Shown here: piece by piece, positions 16,823-25,636 of the stretch
Layout of the letters: each line of letters begins with the position of its first letter
Position numbering within the stretch: the first letter of the stretch is position 1
Origin: Dyadobacter sp. 3J3
Lineage (GTDB): Bacteria > Bacteroidota > Bacteroidia > Cytophagales > Spirosomataceae
DNA: 64,000 bases
Assembly (NCBI RefSeq): GCF_009801115.1
Contig: NZ_VTOL01000017.1
Span: forward strand, 1-64,000
Direction of reading: 5' to 3'
Notes under the pieces: model-generated
The model's input: only the letters and a program-made list of their open reading frames with translations
Database searches by the model: none
What the model was told of the DNA's origin: nothing
Made by a program: the position numbers and the translations under genes

Positions 16823-17893
16823 TTAAGCGTTTATCAACCACAGATCAATTTGTAAATCAACTTGATAAGTTCCTTTCTCTGTGTTTTCGTCAATGGCTAG
16901 TATGTGACGGTCGGGATACAATAGATCCAGCCTTCTTTTGGTGTTGACCAATCCAATGCCACCGCTGGACAGATCCTGAGAGACTTTTTCGTTCTGAATA
17001 TGATTAAATACTTTAAGAGACAAACTGCCTTTTTCGACCGTGAGATCGATCAGAATCTGTGTTTTTTCAAGCGAACTGGTTCCATGTTTAAATGCATTTT
17101 CTATAAAAGGAAGCAGCAGCATTGGCGCTACCGAATAATCATGGTCTGCAAAAGGTCGGTTAAAATCCAGCGTGGTATGCCCATGCAAGCGCAGTTTCAT
17201 CAGTTCAATATAATCATTAATAAAGGATATTTCCTGGCTCAGCATGGCCTTGTCCTGCAAGGTGTCATACAAAACGTAACGCATCATCCGGGAAAGTTTT
17301 AAAATAGCTTCTCTGGATAATGGAATATCGGAATAGGTAAGCGAATAGATATTATTAAGCGTATTAAAGAAAAAATGTGGATTGATTTGAGCTTTCAATA
17401 ATGCCAGCTCAGACGCAATGTGTTGTTTTTCAATCATTTCATGTCTTTTTTCATTGGCTTGCCATCTCTGAGCCGCCGCCATTCCGGTGCTTATAACCAG
17501 CACCAAACATGTAATAATGAAAAGATAGAAATCCAGATCAAATACACTTCTGACTCTTTTATCATGTGTAACAGCCTTTAGGTCTTCAATCACATGGAGA
17601 TTGATTTCGATGATTCTTGCAATAACAAGAACTATGATCCATGCTGCGATAAACCAGATAATAAATACATTTCTTTTTCCCTGAAAAAGAAATGTCGGAA
17701 CCATGTACAGTGCATTGAAATAGAAAAAGCCAGCCAAAATGAAAATATTAAGGGTTTGCTTGATCCAGAAAGAAGCCGGGAGTATGATATCCCAGGTAAG
17801 TGGCGGAAAAAAAAGTAAAACGAATCCGAGCAGTACCCAGACCATGACGTGCACAAAAATGGTCAATCCATTCTTTGACTTTCCTAAATACAT
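16823..17893 (-). CDS. LytS-type sensor histidine kinase
   Basis: This 356-residue membrane kinase has four hydrophobic helices in the first 140 residues and almost no extracellular domain, so it probably senses membrane state or a small ligand. The His_kinase domain (PF06580) follows, with phosphoacceptor H173 in LLKAQINPHFFFNTLNNIYS. The ATPase part has the N-box LLPFIENAFKHG and the Gly-rich GGIGLVNTKRRL. It is the first gene of the operon with the LytTR regulator. The 200 bp upstream of it lack a recognisable operator. Confidence 0.92.
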   Translation of the reverse strand: MYLGKSKNGLTIFVHVMVWVLLGFVLLFFPPLTWDIILPASFWIKQTLNIFILAGFFYFNALYMVPTFLFQGKRNVFIIWFIAAWIIVLVIARIIEINLHVIEDLKAVTHDKRVRSVFDLDFYLFIITCLVLVISTGMAAAQRWQANEKRHEMIEKQHIASELALLKAQINPHFFFNTLNNIYSLTYSDIPLSREAILKLSRMMRYVLYDTLQDKAMLSQEISFINDYIELMKLRLHGHTTLDFNRPFADHDYSVAPMLLLPFIENAFKHGTSSLEKTQILIDLTVEKGSLSLKVFNHIQNEKVSQDLSSGGIGLVNTKRRLDLLYPDRHILAIDENTEKGTYQVDLQIDLWLINA

Positions 17894-18172
17894 AGTGGCA
17901 AGTTAAGTTGCAAGATTACGGCAATTTGTACAAAACTTCATTAAAAACCGATATAAAGGCAGTATTCGTGGATGCAGTGAAGGATTTTGGCTGTGAAAAT
18001 GAACAAAGAGAAAAAGGTTTAACCGGAAATTTTAACAATCTGTCTATGATCTTCTGGTTTCTATCCGGTTGATGGTTCGTGTTCAAAGTTTTTTTTGTCC
18101 ATTTACATGTGTTTTTGTAATGTATGCCAATTTTTCATTTTAGAAACTGGTACGAATTTTTTCCTTGAAGAT

Positions 18173-18700
18173 ATGAATCAAAGTGATAAAATAGAGTCGG
18201 TCTTTCTTACCCTTTGCGGAGAAACCTTGAAAAAACTAACCGATCAGGAGTCCAGAAAAGAGTGTATTAAAGAGGTACTGGAAATTAAATTTGAGGCTAA
18301 AATGTCCGAGGAAGATTATGTTCAATATTTGTTCTTCAAAGCGTTGAGTGAAATGTACAAAGCAGGGCTTGAAGAGTTAAAAAATCATGATCAAACCGAT
18401 GATACAACAGATTTGAAACAAGAGAAAAGTATTGTTTATTTTCACCGGAAAAATTCAAAAAGAAGTATCCCTGCCGATAATTTTGCCATGAAACTTGCGC
18501 CTGTTTTGAAAGAAATAAGACAATCCGGGCCGAAAACATTACTGGAAATTGCAAATAAACTTACTGAACTCGGTATAAAAACAAGTGAAGGCGGGAAATG
18601 GCATCCTGCCACGGTAAGATCTCTGGAAAACCGGATTATAAAAATTACGAATAAGACTTCTGAATGGAATCACGTTAAAAAAGAAACTCATACTACCTGA
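18173..18700 (+). CDS. Orphan recombinase-like C-terminal domain protein
   Basis: A frame opens at 18095, but the ATG at 18173 (MNQSDKIESVFLTLCGETLK) is the likelier start and gives 175 residues. The N-terminal half is helical, acidic and unfamiliar. The last about 70 residues (LAPVLKEIRQSGPKTLLEIA, then ELGIKTSEGGKWHPATVRSL) closely resemble the DNA-binding tail of large serine recombinases. No resolvase catalytic domain is present upstream. It is either a remnant of a mobile element or a domesticated DNA-binding protein. The next gene, a truncated GntR-type regulator, starts 18 bp downstream, so they may be co-transcribed. Confidence 0.6.
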   Translation: MNQSDKIESVFLTLCGETLKKLTDQESRKECIKEVLEIKFEAKMSEEDYVQYLFFKALSEMYKAGLEELKNHDQTDDTTDLKQEKSIVYFHRKNSKRSIPADNFAMKLAPVLKEIRQSGPKTLLEIANKLTELGIKTSEGGKWHPATVRSLENRIIKITNKTSEWNHVKKETHTT

Positions 18701-18718
18701 TTTTAAAACTTTATCCGC

Positions 18719-19309
18719 ATGAGCCAAACCGATAAAAATATCAATTACTGGTTTCTGGATGTGTTTTCCATCGAAAAAAACTCACCAGTTCCAACTTATC
18801 AACAATTGGTAAATGCAGTTTCCAAAGCAGTAAAGGAAAATGTTTTGAAGCAGGGCGAAAGACTTCCTTCGATCAATCGGTTGAGCGCGCACTATCAGGT
18901 TTCCAGAGCAACCGTTGAAAAAGCGCTTGGAAGTCTAAAAAAAAGAGGCATAGTTCAATCGGCACCTTATAAAGGTTTTTTTGTTGCTGAAAATCTTAGG
19001 CTTGAAAAACACAAGATTCTTTTGCTTTTTAATAACCAGGGATCGGTTAATGATTTGATTTACAAGTCATTTTTAAGACGTATTGGTGCGAATGTACAGG
19101 TTGATTGTCTGGTTTATAACAACAATGTCGGCCTTTTCAATCACCTGACCAAACTGAAATCAGCTGAGGCCGACTTCGTGGTTATACCTCAGATTGCCAG
19201 TGATTTTGAAAATCTGTTTAGCAGTATCATCAATCTTCCGGGCGAGAAATTGCTGATGCTGGAAAAGTATGTTGAAAAATTGTCAGGCTCTGCTTTTAGT
19301 ATTTTGTAA
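18719..19309 (+). CDS. GntR-family regulator, C-terminally truncated
   Basis: This 196-residue protein has a GntR winged helix in residues about 22-92 (PVPTYQQLVNAVSKAVKE, GERLPSINRLSAHYQVSRAT, KRGIVQSAPYKGFF). The start of a periplasmic-binding-protein-like ligand domain follows. Regulators of this type in Bacteroidota usually run to about 330-340 residues. Here the frame stops soon after the strand that reads PGEKLLMLEKYVEKLSG, leaving about half a sensor domain. No continuation is found in any frame before 19400, so a deletion or rearrangement, not a single stop, removed the tail. It may bind DNA without responding to a ligand, or be non-functional. Confidence 0.7.
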   Translation: MSQTDKNINYWFLDVFSIEKNSPVPTYQQLVNAVSKAVKENVLKQGERLPSINRLSAHYQVSRATVEKALGSLKKRGIVQSAPYKGFFVAENLRLEKHKILLLFNNQGSVNDLIYKSFLRRIGANVQVDCLVYNNNVGLFNHLTKLKSAEADFVVIPQIASDFENLFSSIINLPGEKLLMLEKYVEKLSGSAFSIL

Positions 19310-19405
19310 GATTAAACAATTGTAACGGTGGCTATTTTACAAGCTACTTATACAATTACTTTAAGGGTGCTTATCGCTGATATGTATTATTTGTTCTAAA
19401 AGCTG

Positions 19406-20809
19406 TCAATCTTTTTTTTGAGCAAAAAGCCAATCTAAAAGATGCGGGATACGTTGCACCTGTCCGCCAATGTTATGATCGGCATTTGCGAATTCGGTAT
19501 ATTTTGGATGACCACCCGCTTTTCTGATTCCTGCAATAATACTTCGCGTACTGCTCACGGGAGCTAAGGGATCCTTATCCCCATGAAATGCCCAGATCGC
19601 AACATGTGTCATATTTTCAGAAAGACCAGGATCGGTTCCGCCACACATGGGAATAGCGGCTGCAAACATTTCCGGATGAGTACCAATGAAATACCACGAT
19701 CCGAGGCCACCTCCGGATATTCCCATGACATAACGCCTTTTTGTATCCACCGAAAACTGTTTTTCCAGATCATCAATTGCTTCAAAAATGAGTTTCGAAA
19801 AAGCAGGATCGGCCCAACTCAGGTTTTGCGGACATTGAGGAATAAACAAAAATGCAGGGTATTTTCTTTTGCTGACATAATTTGAAAAAAACGGGGCGTT
19901 AGATCCTTCCACCTGAATAATATTATCTGTTCCGTGCGCTCCGCCATGATGCAAAAGTACGGCGAGCGGATATTTGTTTTCAGGATTGTAATCCAGCGGT
20001 TTCATAAATCGGTAACGAAGCGTATCTCCATCTGCATTTACATAATTCCGGGCTTCAAACAAGGAAGCTATTCCTCTTGCTTTTTCACTTATTGGATGAG
20101 GGAAACCTACAAACTGACTTTTGGAATACATTTTTTGTCCCAAAATCAATAGTGGAACAATGGCGATTAGTGCAGGTATTATTATTTTAAAATTGAATAA
20201 ATTTCCTGTTTGATCTTTTATCTGTCTGAGTTCGCTTACAAAATTGCTGAGAAGCAAAGCCGAAACGATACACGAAAGCCAGGATGTGTAAAAGTTAATT
20301 TTTTCGAAAACCGGTTTTAACTGTAACGTGACAAAAAAATGATTTCCTATTACTGATGTCAGCAGAATTAATCCAAAGGTCAATTCGAAAATTCCAGCTA
20401 ATTTTAACAATGGTCTGTTTCCGGAATTTGAAAATATCAGAATGATGGAAAATGAAATGGAGATTAGCAAAAGGATTATACAAGCAGGTGTATAAAGTGA
20501 ATACAATGCTCTGAATACCGTCATTATGTAAATTATAACATTGAAAATGACGGATGCCGAAAGAATAAATATACCTGCGAAAAAAGTAAGCCGGTATTTT
20601 TTGTGGTAATAATATTTCATCAAAATAGATGAGCTTACGATATCCATTATAGTCGTCAGAATTAGCCAGGAAGGCAATGTCGGAACAGCATATATCTGCG
20701 CTCCGTGCTGCAAATAATTCAGGGACTGAAAGGAAGTTGTAAGGATACCTAAGGAAAGGAAAAATATTCCGAAATAGTAAAAGTTTCGTGTTAAGGGATG
20801 AGATTTCAT
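19406..20809 (-). CDS. Membrane protein fused to an alpha/beta-hydrolase (esterase) domain
   Basis: This 467-residue protein has about seven hydrophobic helices in the first 215 residues. A soluble domain follows, related to prolyl-oligopeptidase/feruloyl-esterase-type hydrolases. That domain has LAVLLHHGGAHGTDN near its start (oxyanion region), the nucleophile elbow GISGGG in YVMGISGGGLGSWY, an acid in WAFHGDKDPLAP and a His in FANADHNIG. The stand-alone esterase domain is common in Bacteroidota as a secreted polysaccharide esterase; the membrane fusion is less usual. Substrate and topology are not known. The gene is monocistronic. Confidence 0.75.
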   Translation of the reverse strand: MKSHPLTRNFYYFGIFFLSLGILTTSFQSLNYLQHGAQIYAVPTLPSWLILTTIMDIVSSSILMKYYYHKKYRLTFFAGIFILSASVIFNVIIYIMTVFRALYSLYTPACIILLLISISFSIILIFSNSGNRPLLKLAGIFELTFGLILLTSVIGNHFFVTLQLKPVFEKINFYTSWLSCIVSALLLSNFVSELRQIKDQTGNLFNFKIIIPALIAIVPLLILGQKMYSKSQFVGFPHPISEKARGIASLFEARNYVNADGDTLRYRFMKPLDYNPENKYPLAVLLHHGGAHGTDNIIQVEGSNAPFFSNYVSKRKYPAFLFIPQCPQNLSWADPAFSKLIFEAIDDLEKQFSVDTKRRYVMGISGGGLGSWYFIGTHPEMFAAAIPMCGGTDPGLSENMTHVAIWAFHGDKDPLAPVSSTRSIIAGIRKAGGHPKYTEFANADHNIGGQVQRIPHLLDWLFAQKKD

Positions 20810-21082
20810 AATGGAATAAAGCGTTAGTCTATGGTCTATTTTTGATTATTATAGCCACATAATTATGACGGCTATTGTATCTAAACCATGGAAGGATTGC
20901 TTTATACCTTCTTTGAAATGTTAAAAGATCTTAATTGATAGATGTTGATAATCAGGTGATTGAGTTTAGTTAATTTATAATAATATGGGAATAAAAGAAA
21001 CCTGTTTCTGAATTAGTGAAAAAGTTTGTTATCACAAGTCATTTGCAGCAAGTAAGAAGGAAGAATATATTTGCCAAGCAAA

Positions 21083-21565
21083 TCATCTTGTCCGATACCA
21101 ATAATCTGCTTCGTATGTTTTTGAATATTCCAAAATTGAAATAAAAGACAAAGAAAAAAATGTCCATACAACAGAATATGCACATGATTTCATAAACAGG
21201 GACAATTCAGATCCTGAGATTGTATTGAATAATGAAATTGAAATAAGCATAAGGAAAAACGAAATTATAACTCTGAAAACCATTTGAGATTTTACTACCC
21301 CAAAAAGATGCCATCTCACATATCTTTGCAGAAGAAATACGGGTACCATCACAATTGGTGATATGGCTGATCCGAATAGAAAACCATTTGGGAAATTGAA
21401 ATTCCCTGGACTATTTCTGGCAAACATGCAGAAGTAAAAGCTCAGTGCTGTTAATGAAGCTGCTATAAGACAAGACCTCAACATCTTATATCCCGAAAAC
21501 TGGCTTTTTCCCAATGCCCATATGACCCGGAATTGCTTTTTTACAAATCTTTTCTGAATTGCCAT
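21083..21565 (-). CDS. Small multi-helix membrane protein in the PadR operon
   Basis: This 160-residue protein opens at an ATG (21565) lying inside the 3' end of the preceding gene. After a basic N-terminus (MAIQKRFVKKQFRVIW) it has about four hydrophobic helices. I know no function. In many Bacteroidota the neighbour of a PadR gene is one protein with an N-terminal HAAS-like helical domain and a C-terminal membrane part. Here those two parts are in overlapping, different frames. Either the gene has suffered a frameshift near the A-run at about 21539-21544, or the two parts are translated by coupling. Confidence 0.6.
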   Translation of the reverse strand: MAIQKRFVKKQFRVIWALGKSQFSGYKMLRSCLIAASLTALSFYFCMFARNSPGNFNFPNGFLFGSAISPIVMVPVFLLQRYVRWHLFGVVKSQMVFRVIISFFLMLISISLFNTISGSELSLFMKSCAYSVVWTFFSLSFISILEYSKTYEADYWYRTR

Positions 21566-21771
21566 TCCATTTTTCGTATAGCAGCCAATCCTCCAAAATC
21601 TTCAATTGTCGAATCCATCGCTGCATCAAATGAAATTGATTCAGACAGTTTTGTTTCAATCGAATCGATAAAATGGTCGGTCATTTCTTCAATGAATTCT
21701 GTTTCGACCAGCCTGCATTTTTCTGTAAAAAATTCCTCTATTCTGAAATATTGCGCCTGTGTTATTTTCAT
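21541..21771 (-). CDS. HAAS-like helical domain protein in the PadR operon
   Basis: This 76-residue soluble protein (MKITQAQYFRIEEFFTEKCR) has the pattern of the HAAS-like N-terminal domain: EEMTDHFIDSIETKLSES, then FDAAMDSTIEDFGG. Such domains usually precede membrane segments in PadR-linked proteins. The gene begins 8 bp after PadR and overlaps the membrane-protein frame by 25 bp. It may be the front half of a split gene (see 21083..21565). Activity is unknown, but these partners often affect membrane or stress functions controlled by PadR. Confidence 0.6.
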   Translation of the reverse strand: MKITQAQYFRIEEFFTEKCRLVETEFIEEMTDHFIDSIETKLSESISFDAAMDSTIEDFGGLAAIRKMEWQFRKDL

Positions 21772-21779
21772 GGAACATA

Positions 21780-22136
21780 TTATTTTAAGGATATTGAAAT
21801 TAAATCTTTGGGTTCAAGTATCAGTTGAAGTTGATTAAGAAAATTTTGAATCGATGCCAATCTATCCACAGCATTACCCTGCTGATCACTTGCGATGGAA
21901 TAATATTTTCTGGCGCGGCCATCCACAACTTCGGTTTGCGTTGTCAGTATTCCTTCTCCTTCCAGCTTGTGCAATGCCGGATATAATGCTCCTTCAGTTA
22001 TGCGTAACTCGCCGCCGGTCATTTCTTTTACCTTTTGGCATATTTCATATCCATACATCTTTTCGGTTTGGGAAAGGAGTTTTAGTATCACCGCATTGAG
22101 GCTGCCTTTTAACAGTTGCTGAGCATTTTTATTCAT
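21780..22136 (-). CDS. PadR-family transcriptional regulator
   Basis: The frame reaches 22208, but the ATG at 22136 (MNKNAQQLLKGSLNAVILKL) is the family start and gives 118 residues. The winged-helix core is evident in YEICQKVKEMTGGELRITEG, ALYPALHKLEGEGILTTQTE and DGRARKYYSIAS. PadR proteins repress linked operons and usually their own gene, releasing DNA on binding small phenolics or drugs. It leads an operon with the HAAS-like and membrane genes. A promoter-like element at 22141-22171 lies almost on the start codon. Confidence 0.9.
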   Translation of the reverse strand: MNKNAQQLLKGSLNAVILKLLSQTEKMYGYEICQKVKEMTGGELRITEGALYPALHKLEGEGILTTQTEVVDGRARKYYSIASDQQGNAVDRLASIQNFLNQLQLILEPKDLISISLK

Positions 22137-22140
22137 ATTG

Positions 22141-22171
22141 TAAATATACTTCAATAAATTATACATCCAAA
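22141..22171 (-). promoter_or_regulatory. Promoter-like element of the padR operon
   Basis: On the minus strand TTTG (22171-22168), 19 bp, then TATATTTA (22148-22141) fits the phylum pattern TTTG-N19-TAnnTTTG apart from the last base. The -7 element is only 4 bp from the ATG, which would make the transcript almost leaderless. Confidence 0.35.
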
Positions 22172-22277
22172 TCTTAGGTATGTATTTTTTGATATAAAAA
22201 ATCCTCATAATCCAGGTTGTCGACCAAACGAAGTTTCGCTCTTTTTACAACAGAGATTATGAGGAATACAATGTTAT

Positions 22278-22817
22278 TTAAGGATTAACCAATTTCCCCT
22301 CAATAGAATCATCCAAAGTTTTGCCCAGAATTGCGCCTACCACCGTTTTGGCAAAGGCTACTGTATTTCCATGTTTGTTATCCCAGTAATAACCATCTTT
22401 GGTTTCGACTTTGATCGCGGTTATTCTGGGATCGTCGATGCCATCTGTGAACCAGGCTTTCAGAATAGGCTCCCAAAGTTCTTTGATTACTTCTTTATCT
22501 TTTGTAATTGTCGCTGTGCCATACACACTCAGAAAATCCGAATATGCCGAGCCTTGAAATAAAAGGTGAACGTTTGAATCATCAGAAATATCAGCATTTT
22601 TATGACTATCATCCGCGCTTAAAAACCAGAAATTGCCATCTTTATCCACTTTCTGAACCGACATCGGTCTTACTTTTAACGGTTGTTGCGATGAGATTTT
22701 GGTACAAAAAAAGCAAGTGCCTGCATTTTTTGCCAGCTCTTTAATTTTTTCTCCGGCTTCCTGGCCAAAAAGATCTTCGTGATTTTTTTCAGGTTGTTGT
22801 TGATTGATGCTGTCCAT
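22278..22817 (-). CDS. Pyridoxamine-5'-phosphate-oxidase-fold protein (general stress protein 26-like)
   Basis: This 179-residue protein has the split-barrel flavin-binding fold. Signatures are CFFCTKISSQQPLKVRPMSV, the strand FWFLSADDSHK and the dimer strand HLLFQGSAYSDFLSVYGTAT. The last third (TDGIDDPRITAIKVETKDG) is typical of the Bacteroidota and general-stress-protein-26 subgroup. These proteins bind FMN, FAD or F420; the substrate is unknown and true PdxH activity is unlikely. It stands alone and is probably stress-induced. Confidence 0.85.
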   Translation of the reverse strand: MDSINQQQPEKNHEDLFGQEAGEKIKELAKNAGTCFFCTKISSQQPLKVRPMSVQKVDKDGNFWFLSADDSHKNADISDDSNVHLLFQGSAYSDFLSVYGTATITKDKEVIKELWEPILKAWFTDGIDDPRITAIKVETKDGYYWDNKHGNTVAFAKTVVGAILGKTLDDSIEGKLVNP

Positions 22818-23185
22818 AATAATTTCAATGGTTAGTGATTTACAGCGCAGGTAACAAAGATCATTCCAGCAACTTCCTAGAAATTTCAGATTTGAGCTTC
22901 CTCATTTTTTAAAATGCTTTTGGGATACCTTTTCGAGGAAATGGCATTTAATGATTTGTCAGGTTAAATTATCCAGATTACTGTAATTTTTAATTGAATT
23001 TTAACTCTAAAATTATAATTAGAATATTGCTATTTATTTGCCTTTTTATGATATAAATTGCATAGTATATTAGAGGTTAATTAAACCTGCTTATCACTAT
23101 AAGACAGTTGTTTAGATAATTTTTGCAGTGATTTGTATCTAAAAATCTCCGATTGAACTAAACCCTATATTTAAACAGAAAGATA
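22818..23185. other. Intergenic region between divergent genes
   Basis: About 370 AT-rich bp separate the stress-protein gene from the first outer-membrane barrel gene and must hold both promoters. No exact TAnnTTTG element, hairpin or long repeat was found. Confidence 0.5.
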
Positions 23186-23845
23186 ATGAAAGCAATACGT
23201 ATGGTTACGACCATTTTGGCTGGACTTTTATGTTTTTCGTCTGTGGTTTTAGGCCAAAGTAAGTTGGCCTTTTCCGCTACGGTGGCACCGTTTTACGGTC
23301 ATATTAATTCCGAAAAGACTTATGTAGTGCCCTACAATAGCGGGCTGATAAGTTCTGAAATGAAATCTAAAACAACTTCTAAAGGTTATTGGGCGGGTTT
23401 GAATGCGCGATATTCTTTTTCCTCAAAATGGTCAGCATCAACCGGGTTGTGGTTAAGTGAGTCGTGGAATAATGTGCCCGATATTACTTTTAATCCGGCC
23501 ATACCATATTACACCGGACGGGGCAAATCGCATAATTTTGTTATTCCGGTCATGGTGAATTTTCAAACATCGGGAAATAAATTGTCTCCCTATTTTTCAG
23601 CAGGCGCATTATGGAATTTTACTAATACAAGTCGTGTAAACATAGCCACTCAGGAATCTTATGTGATATTCAAGAACAGCGATTCCAGGATTATGCCTAT
23701 GATTGGTGCAGGAGTGATCTACAATTTTGCACAGCATTTATCCATAATCGCCCAACCAACTTTCAGTTATGCCATTTCTCCTTCCGGAATTGATTCACAT
23801 GCCTACCGGGCAAGTTTCAATGTGCAGCTGCTTTATAAGTTGTAA
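23186..23845 (+). CDS. Outer-membrane beta-barrel protein, tandem copy 1
   Basis: This 219-residue protein has a signal peptide ending near VLGQS. About eight amphipathic strands of the outer-membrane protein beta-barrel type (PorT/OmpW-like) follow, ending in NVQLLYKL. Shared blocks with the next gene include LAFSATVAPFYGHI, ARYSFSSKWSASTGLW, MVNFQTSGNKLSPYFSAGAL and LSIIAQPTFSYAISPSGIDS. Copy 1 has an extra loop near residues 95-110. No catalytic residues are seen; it may be a structural or lipid-binding barrel. The two genes are 59 bp apart and probably arose by duplication. Confidence 0.75.
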   Translation: MKAIRMVTTILAGLLCFSSVVLGQSKLAFSATVAPFYGHINSEKTYVVPYNSGLISSEMKSKTTSKGYWAGLNARYSFSSKWSASTGLWLSESWNNVPDITFNPAIPYYTGRGKSHNFVIPVMVNFQTSGNKLSPYFSAGALWNFTNTSRVNIATQESYVIFKNSDSRIMPMIGAGVIYNFAQHLSIIAQPTFSYAISPSGIDSHAYRASFNVQLLYKL

Positions 23846-23904
23846 TATACATTACTGAAATTTTTGATCCTCCTCTTTATATTAAATCCTTAAAACCGGC
23901 AGCA

Positions 23905-24537
23905 ATGAGATCAATATTTACCCTCGTAGTAATTTTGTTAATAGTTTCATTTGCCACGCCAAAGGTTTCGGCACAGTGTAAATTTGCATTATCTGCCACG
24001 GTGGCTCCATTTTACGTGCATAACAAAACCACAGCTACCATTAAAGATTTTGATAACAACGGTGTGCTGCAAACTACTGTTTACAAATCGAGTAATTCCT
24101 GGAATGGCAGTTGGTTTGGTTTGAACGGAAGATACTCGTTTTCATCAAAATGGTCAGTTTCAACAGGTTTGTGGCTAAATGAGTCCAGAGCAAGTTCCGT
24201 GAATTCCAGAGGCAGATCTCACAGTTTTTCAATTCCATTAATGGTCAATTTTCAGACTTCACAGGGAAAACTATCCCCCTATTTTTCGGCGGGAGCTTTA
24301 TATAATTTTCAAACAATTTCTCATACCTATATTGATGATTTCGGTTCATTTGTATTTAAAACCGGAGATAAAACTTCCAGGATCAGCCCAACGGTTGGCG
24401 CAGGGGTAATTTATGATTTTACCAAACATTTATCCGTTATCGCCCAGCCGACTATTAGTTATACTATTCCGCGTTCGGGGATTGATTCGCATACGTATCA
24501 GTTTCTTTTTCATATACAACTGTTATATAAATTGTAG
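23905..24537 (+). CDS. Outer-membrane beta-barrel protein, tandem copy 2
   Basis: This 210-residue paralogue of the preceding gene has a signal peptide ending near VSAQC, the same strand order and the same C-terminus (IQLLYKL). The conserved core is GRYSFSSKWSVSTGLW, IPLMVNFQTSQGKLSPYFSA and IAQPTISYTIPRSGIDSHTY. Divergence is concentrated in the extracellular-loop-like segments after strand one (residues about 45-65), as in surface-exposed barrels under selection. The role is unknown. Confidence 0.75.
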   Translation: MRSIFTLVVILLIVSFATPKVSAQCKFALSATVAPFYVHNKTTATIKDFDNNGVLQTTVYKSSNSWNGSWFGLNGRYSFSSKWSVSTGLWLNESRASSVNSRGRSHSFSIPLMVNFQTSQGKLSPYFSAGALYNFQTISHTYIDDFGSFVFKTGDKTSRISPTVGAGVIYDFTKHLSVIAQPTISYTIPRSGIDSHTYQFLFHIQLLYKL

Positions 24538-24588
24538 ATTTTTTGTGGAAACTGATTTGAAACGGGATTTAATTTTCATAAATGTAGT

Positions 24589-25395
24589 CTAATGCATAGG
24601 TACCGCAAGAAATTCACTCACCATAGCCACAAACAATTCAGGAATTTTGCTGTCGGAATCCCTTGACATAATTTCGCCGATATAACTCCCATGTGTGGCG
24701 GGAAATATAGCAAGCCTCCCATGAGGAAATAACCTGTACATGGCAACCGCATGTTCGGGAGAAACAACATCCTGATCCGCACTGATTACCAGCGCCGGAG
24801 CCTGGATCGAGCTGATATCTTCATCTTTCTAATCCTGAAACGTTAGCATTCGCTGCAAATCTTTGTCATGCATAGTCTGTAATGCGGCCGGATTGTTGTT
24901 GATTTTAAGGAATTCGTCCTGATAAATTTTCGGCATGTTATCCAGACAGGCATTGTGCATAAAGTCCCAAAAACCGGGAAACATTCCCTCTCTTTTGTAA
25001 AAAGCAGAAGCCAGAATCAGCTTTTTTACAAGTTGAGGATGTCGTATCGCAATCTGCATCGCGGTATTTCCTCCATTGCTAAAACCAAAAATGCTGACGC
25101 CGGAAATATTCAGTTGTTTTAATAATTCAGCAACATCATCCGCATCCTGCTCAAAACTTTCCGGCGCATCTCTGTCGGAGGTATGACCGTGTGCCTGGAG
25201 TTCAACACCAATAACCTGGTACGTTTCGGCAAGCAGAGGCAATATTTTTCCAAAAGTGGTATACAACGTTGAGCCTCCGCCGTGTATGAGCACAAGCGGC
25301 GCGCCGGTACCATGGATTTCATAATACATTTTTAGCCCGTTAACCTCTGCGAATTGTCCGTTTGGAGAAAGTGGTGTTTTATCATTTGAAATCAT
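24589..25395 (-). pseudogene. Alpha/beta hydrolase interrupted by an in-frame amber codon
   Basis: From the ATG at 25395 (MISNDKTPLSPNGQFAEVNG) an alpha/beta hydrolase runs with APLVLIHGGGSTL and the nucleophile elbow GFSNGG. It reaches RMLTFQD and then a TAG at about 24829-24831. The same frame continues for 80 codons as KDEDISSIQAPALVISADQD, SPEHAVAMYRLFPHGRL and ATHGSY to a stop at 24589. Relatives have Trp or Gly-Trp at the stop (FxGWxxEDI), so TGG to TAG is the likely change. The acid and His of the triad fall after the stop, so the truncated product should be inactive. Confidence 0.85.
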
Positions 25396-25636
25396 AATAT
25401 GCTGGCTTTCTATTTGAATAAATAAAAGGTAACAGATCAAATATATACCTGTATTTTGTCAAAAAAGGGGTGAAGATGAGAAAATGATACTGGTAATTTG
25501 GGACATTCGGAATGGTGCAGATTGCGTCAGAAAAGTATTTTTGACTGGCGTATTTCTTATTTATCAGCTGGCCAATTATCAAGACTTTTAACGGGTAAAT
25601 TTCAATAAAAATAATAAAACATGGAATATCGAAAGC

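Noticed and set aside
24829..25440. 203-residue alpha/beta hydrolase read as a complete gene
   Set aside because: The frame continues past TAG with the missing catalytic acid and His, so the short version is a truncated gene.
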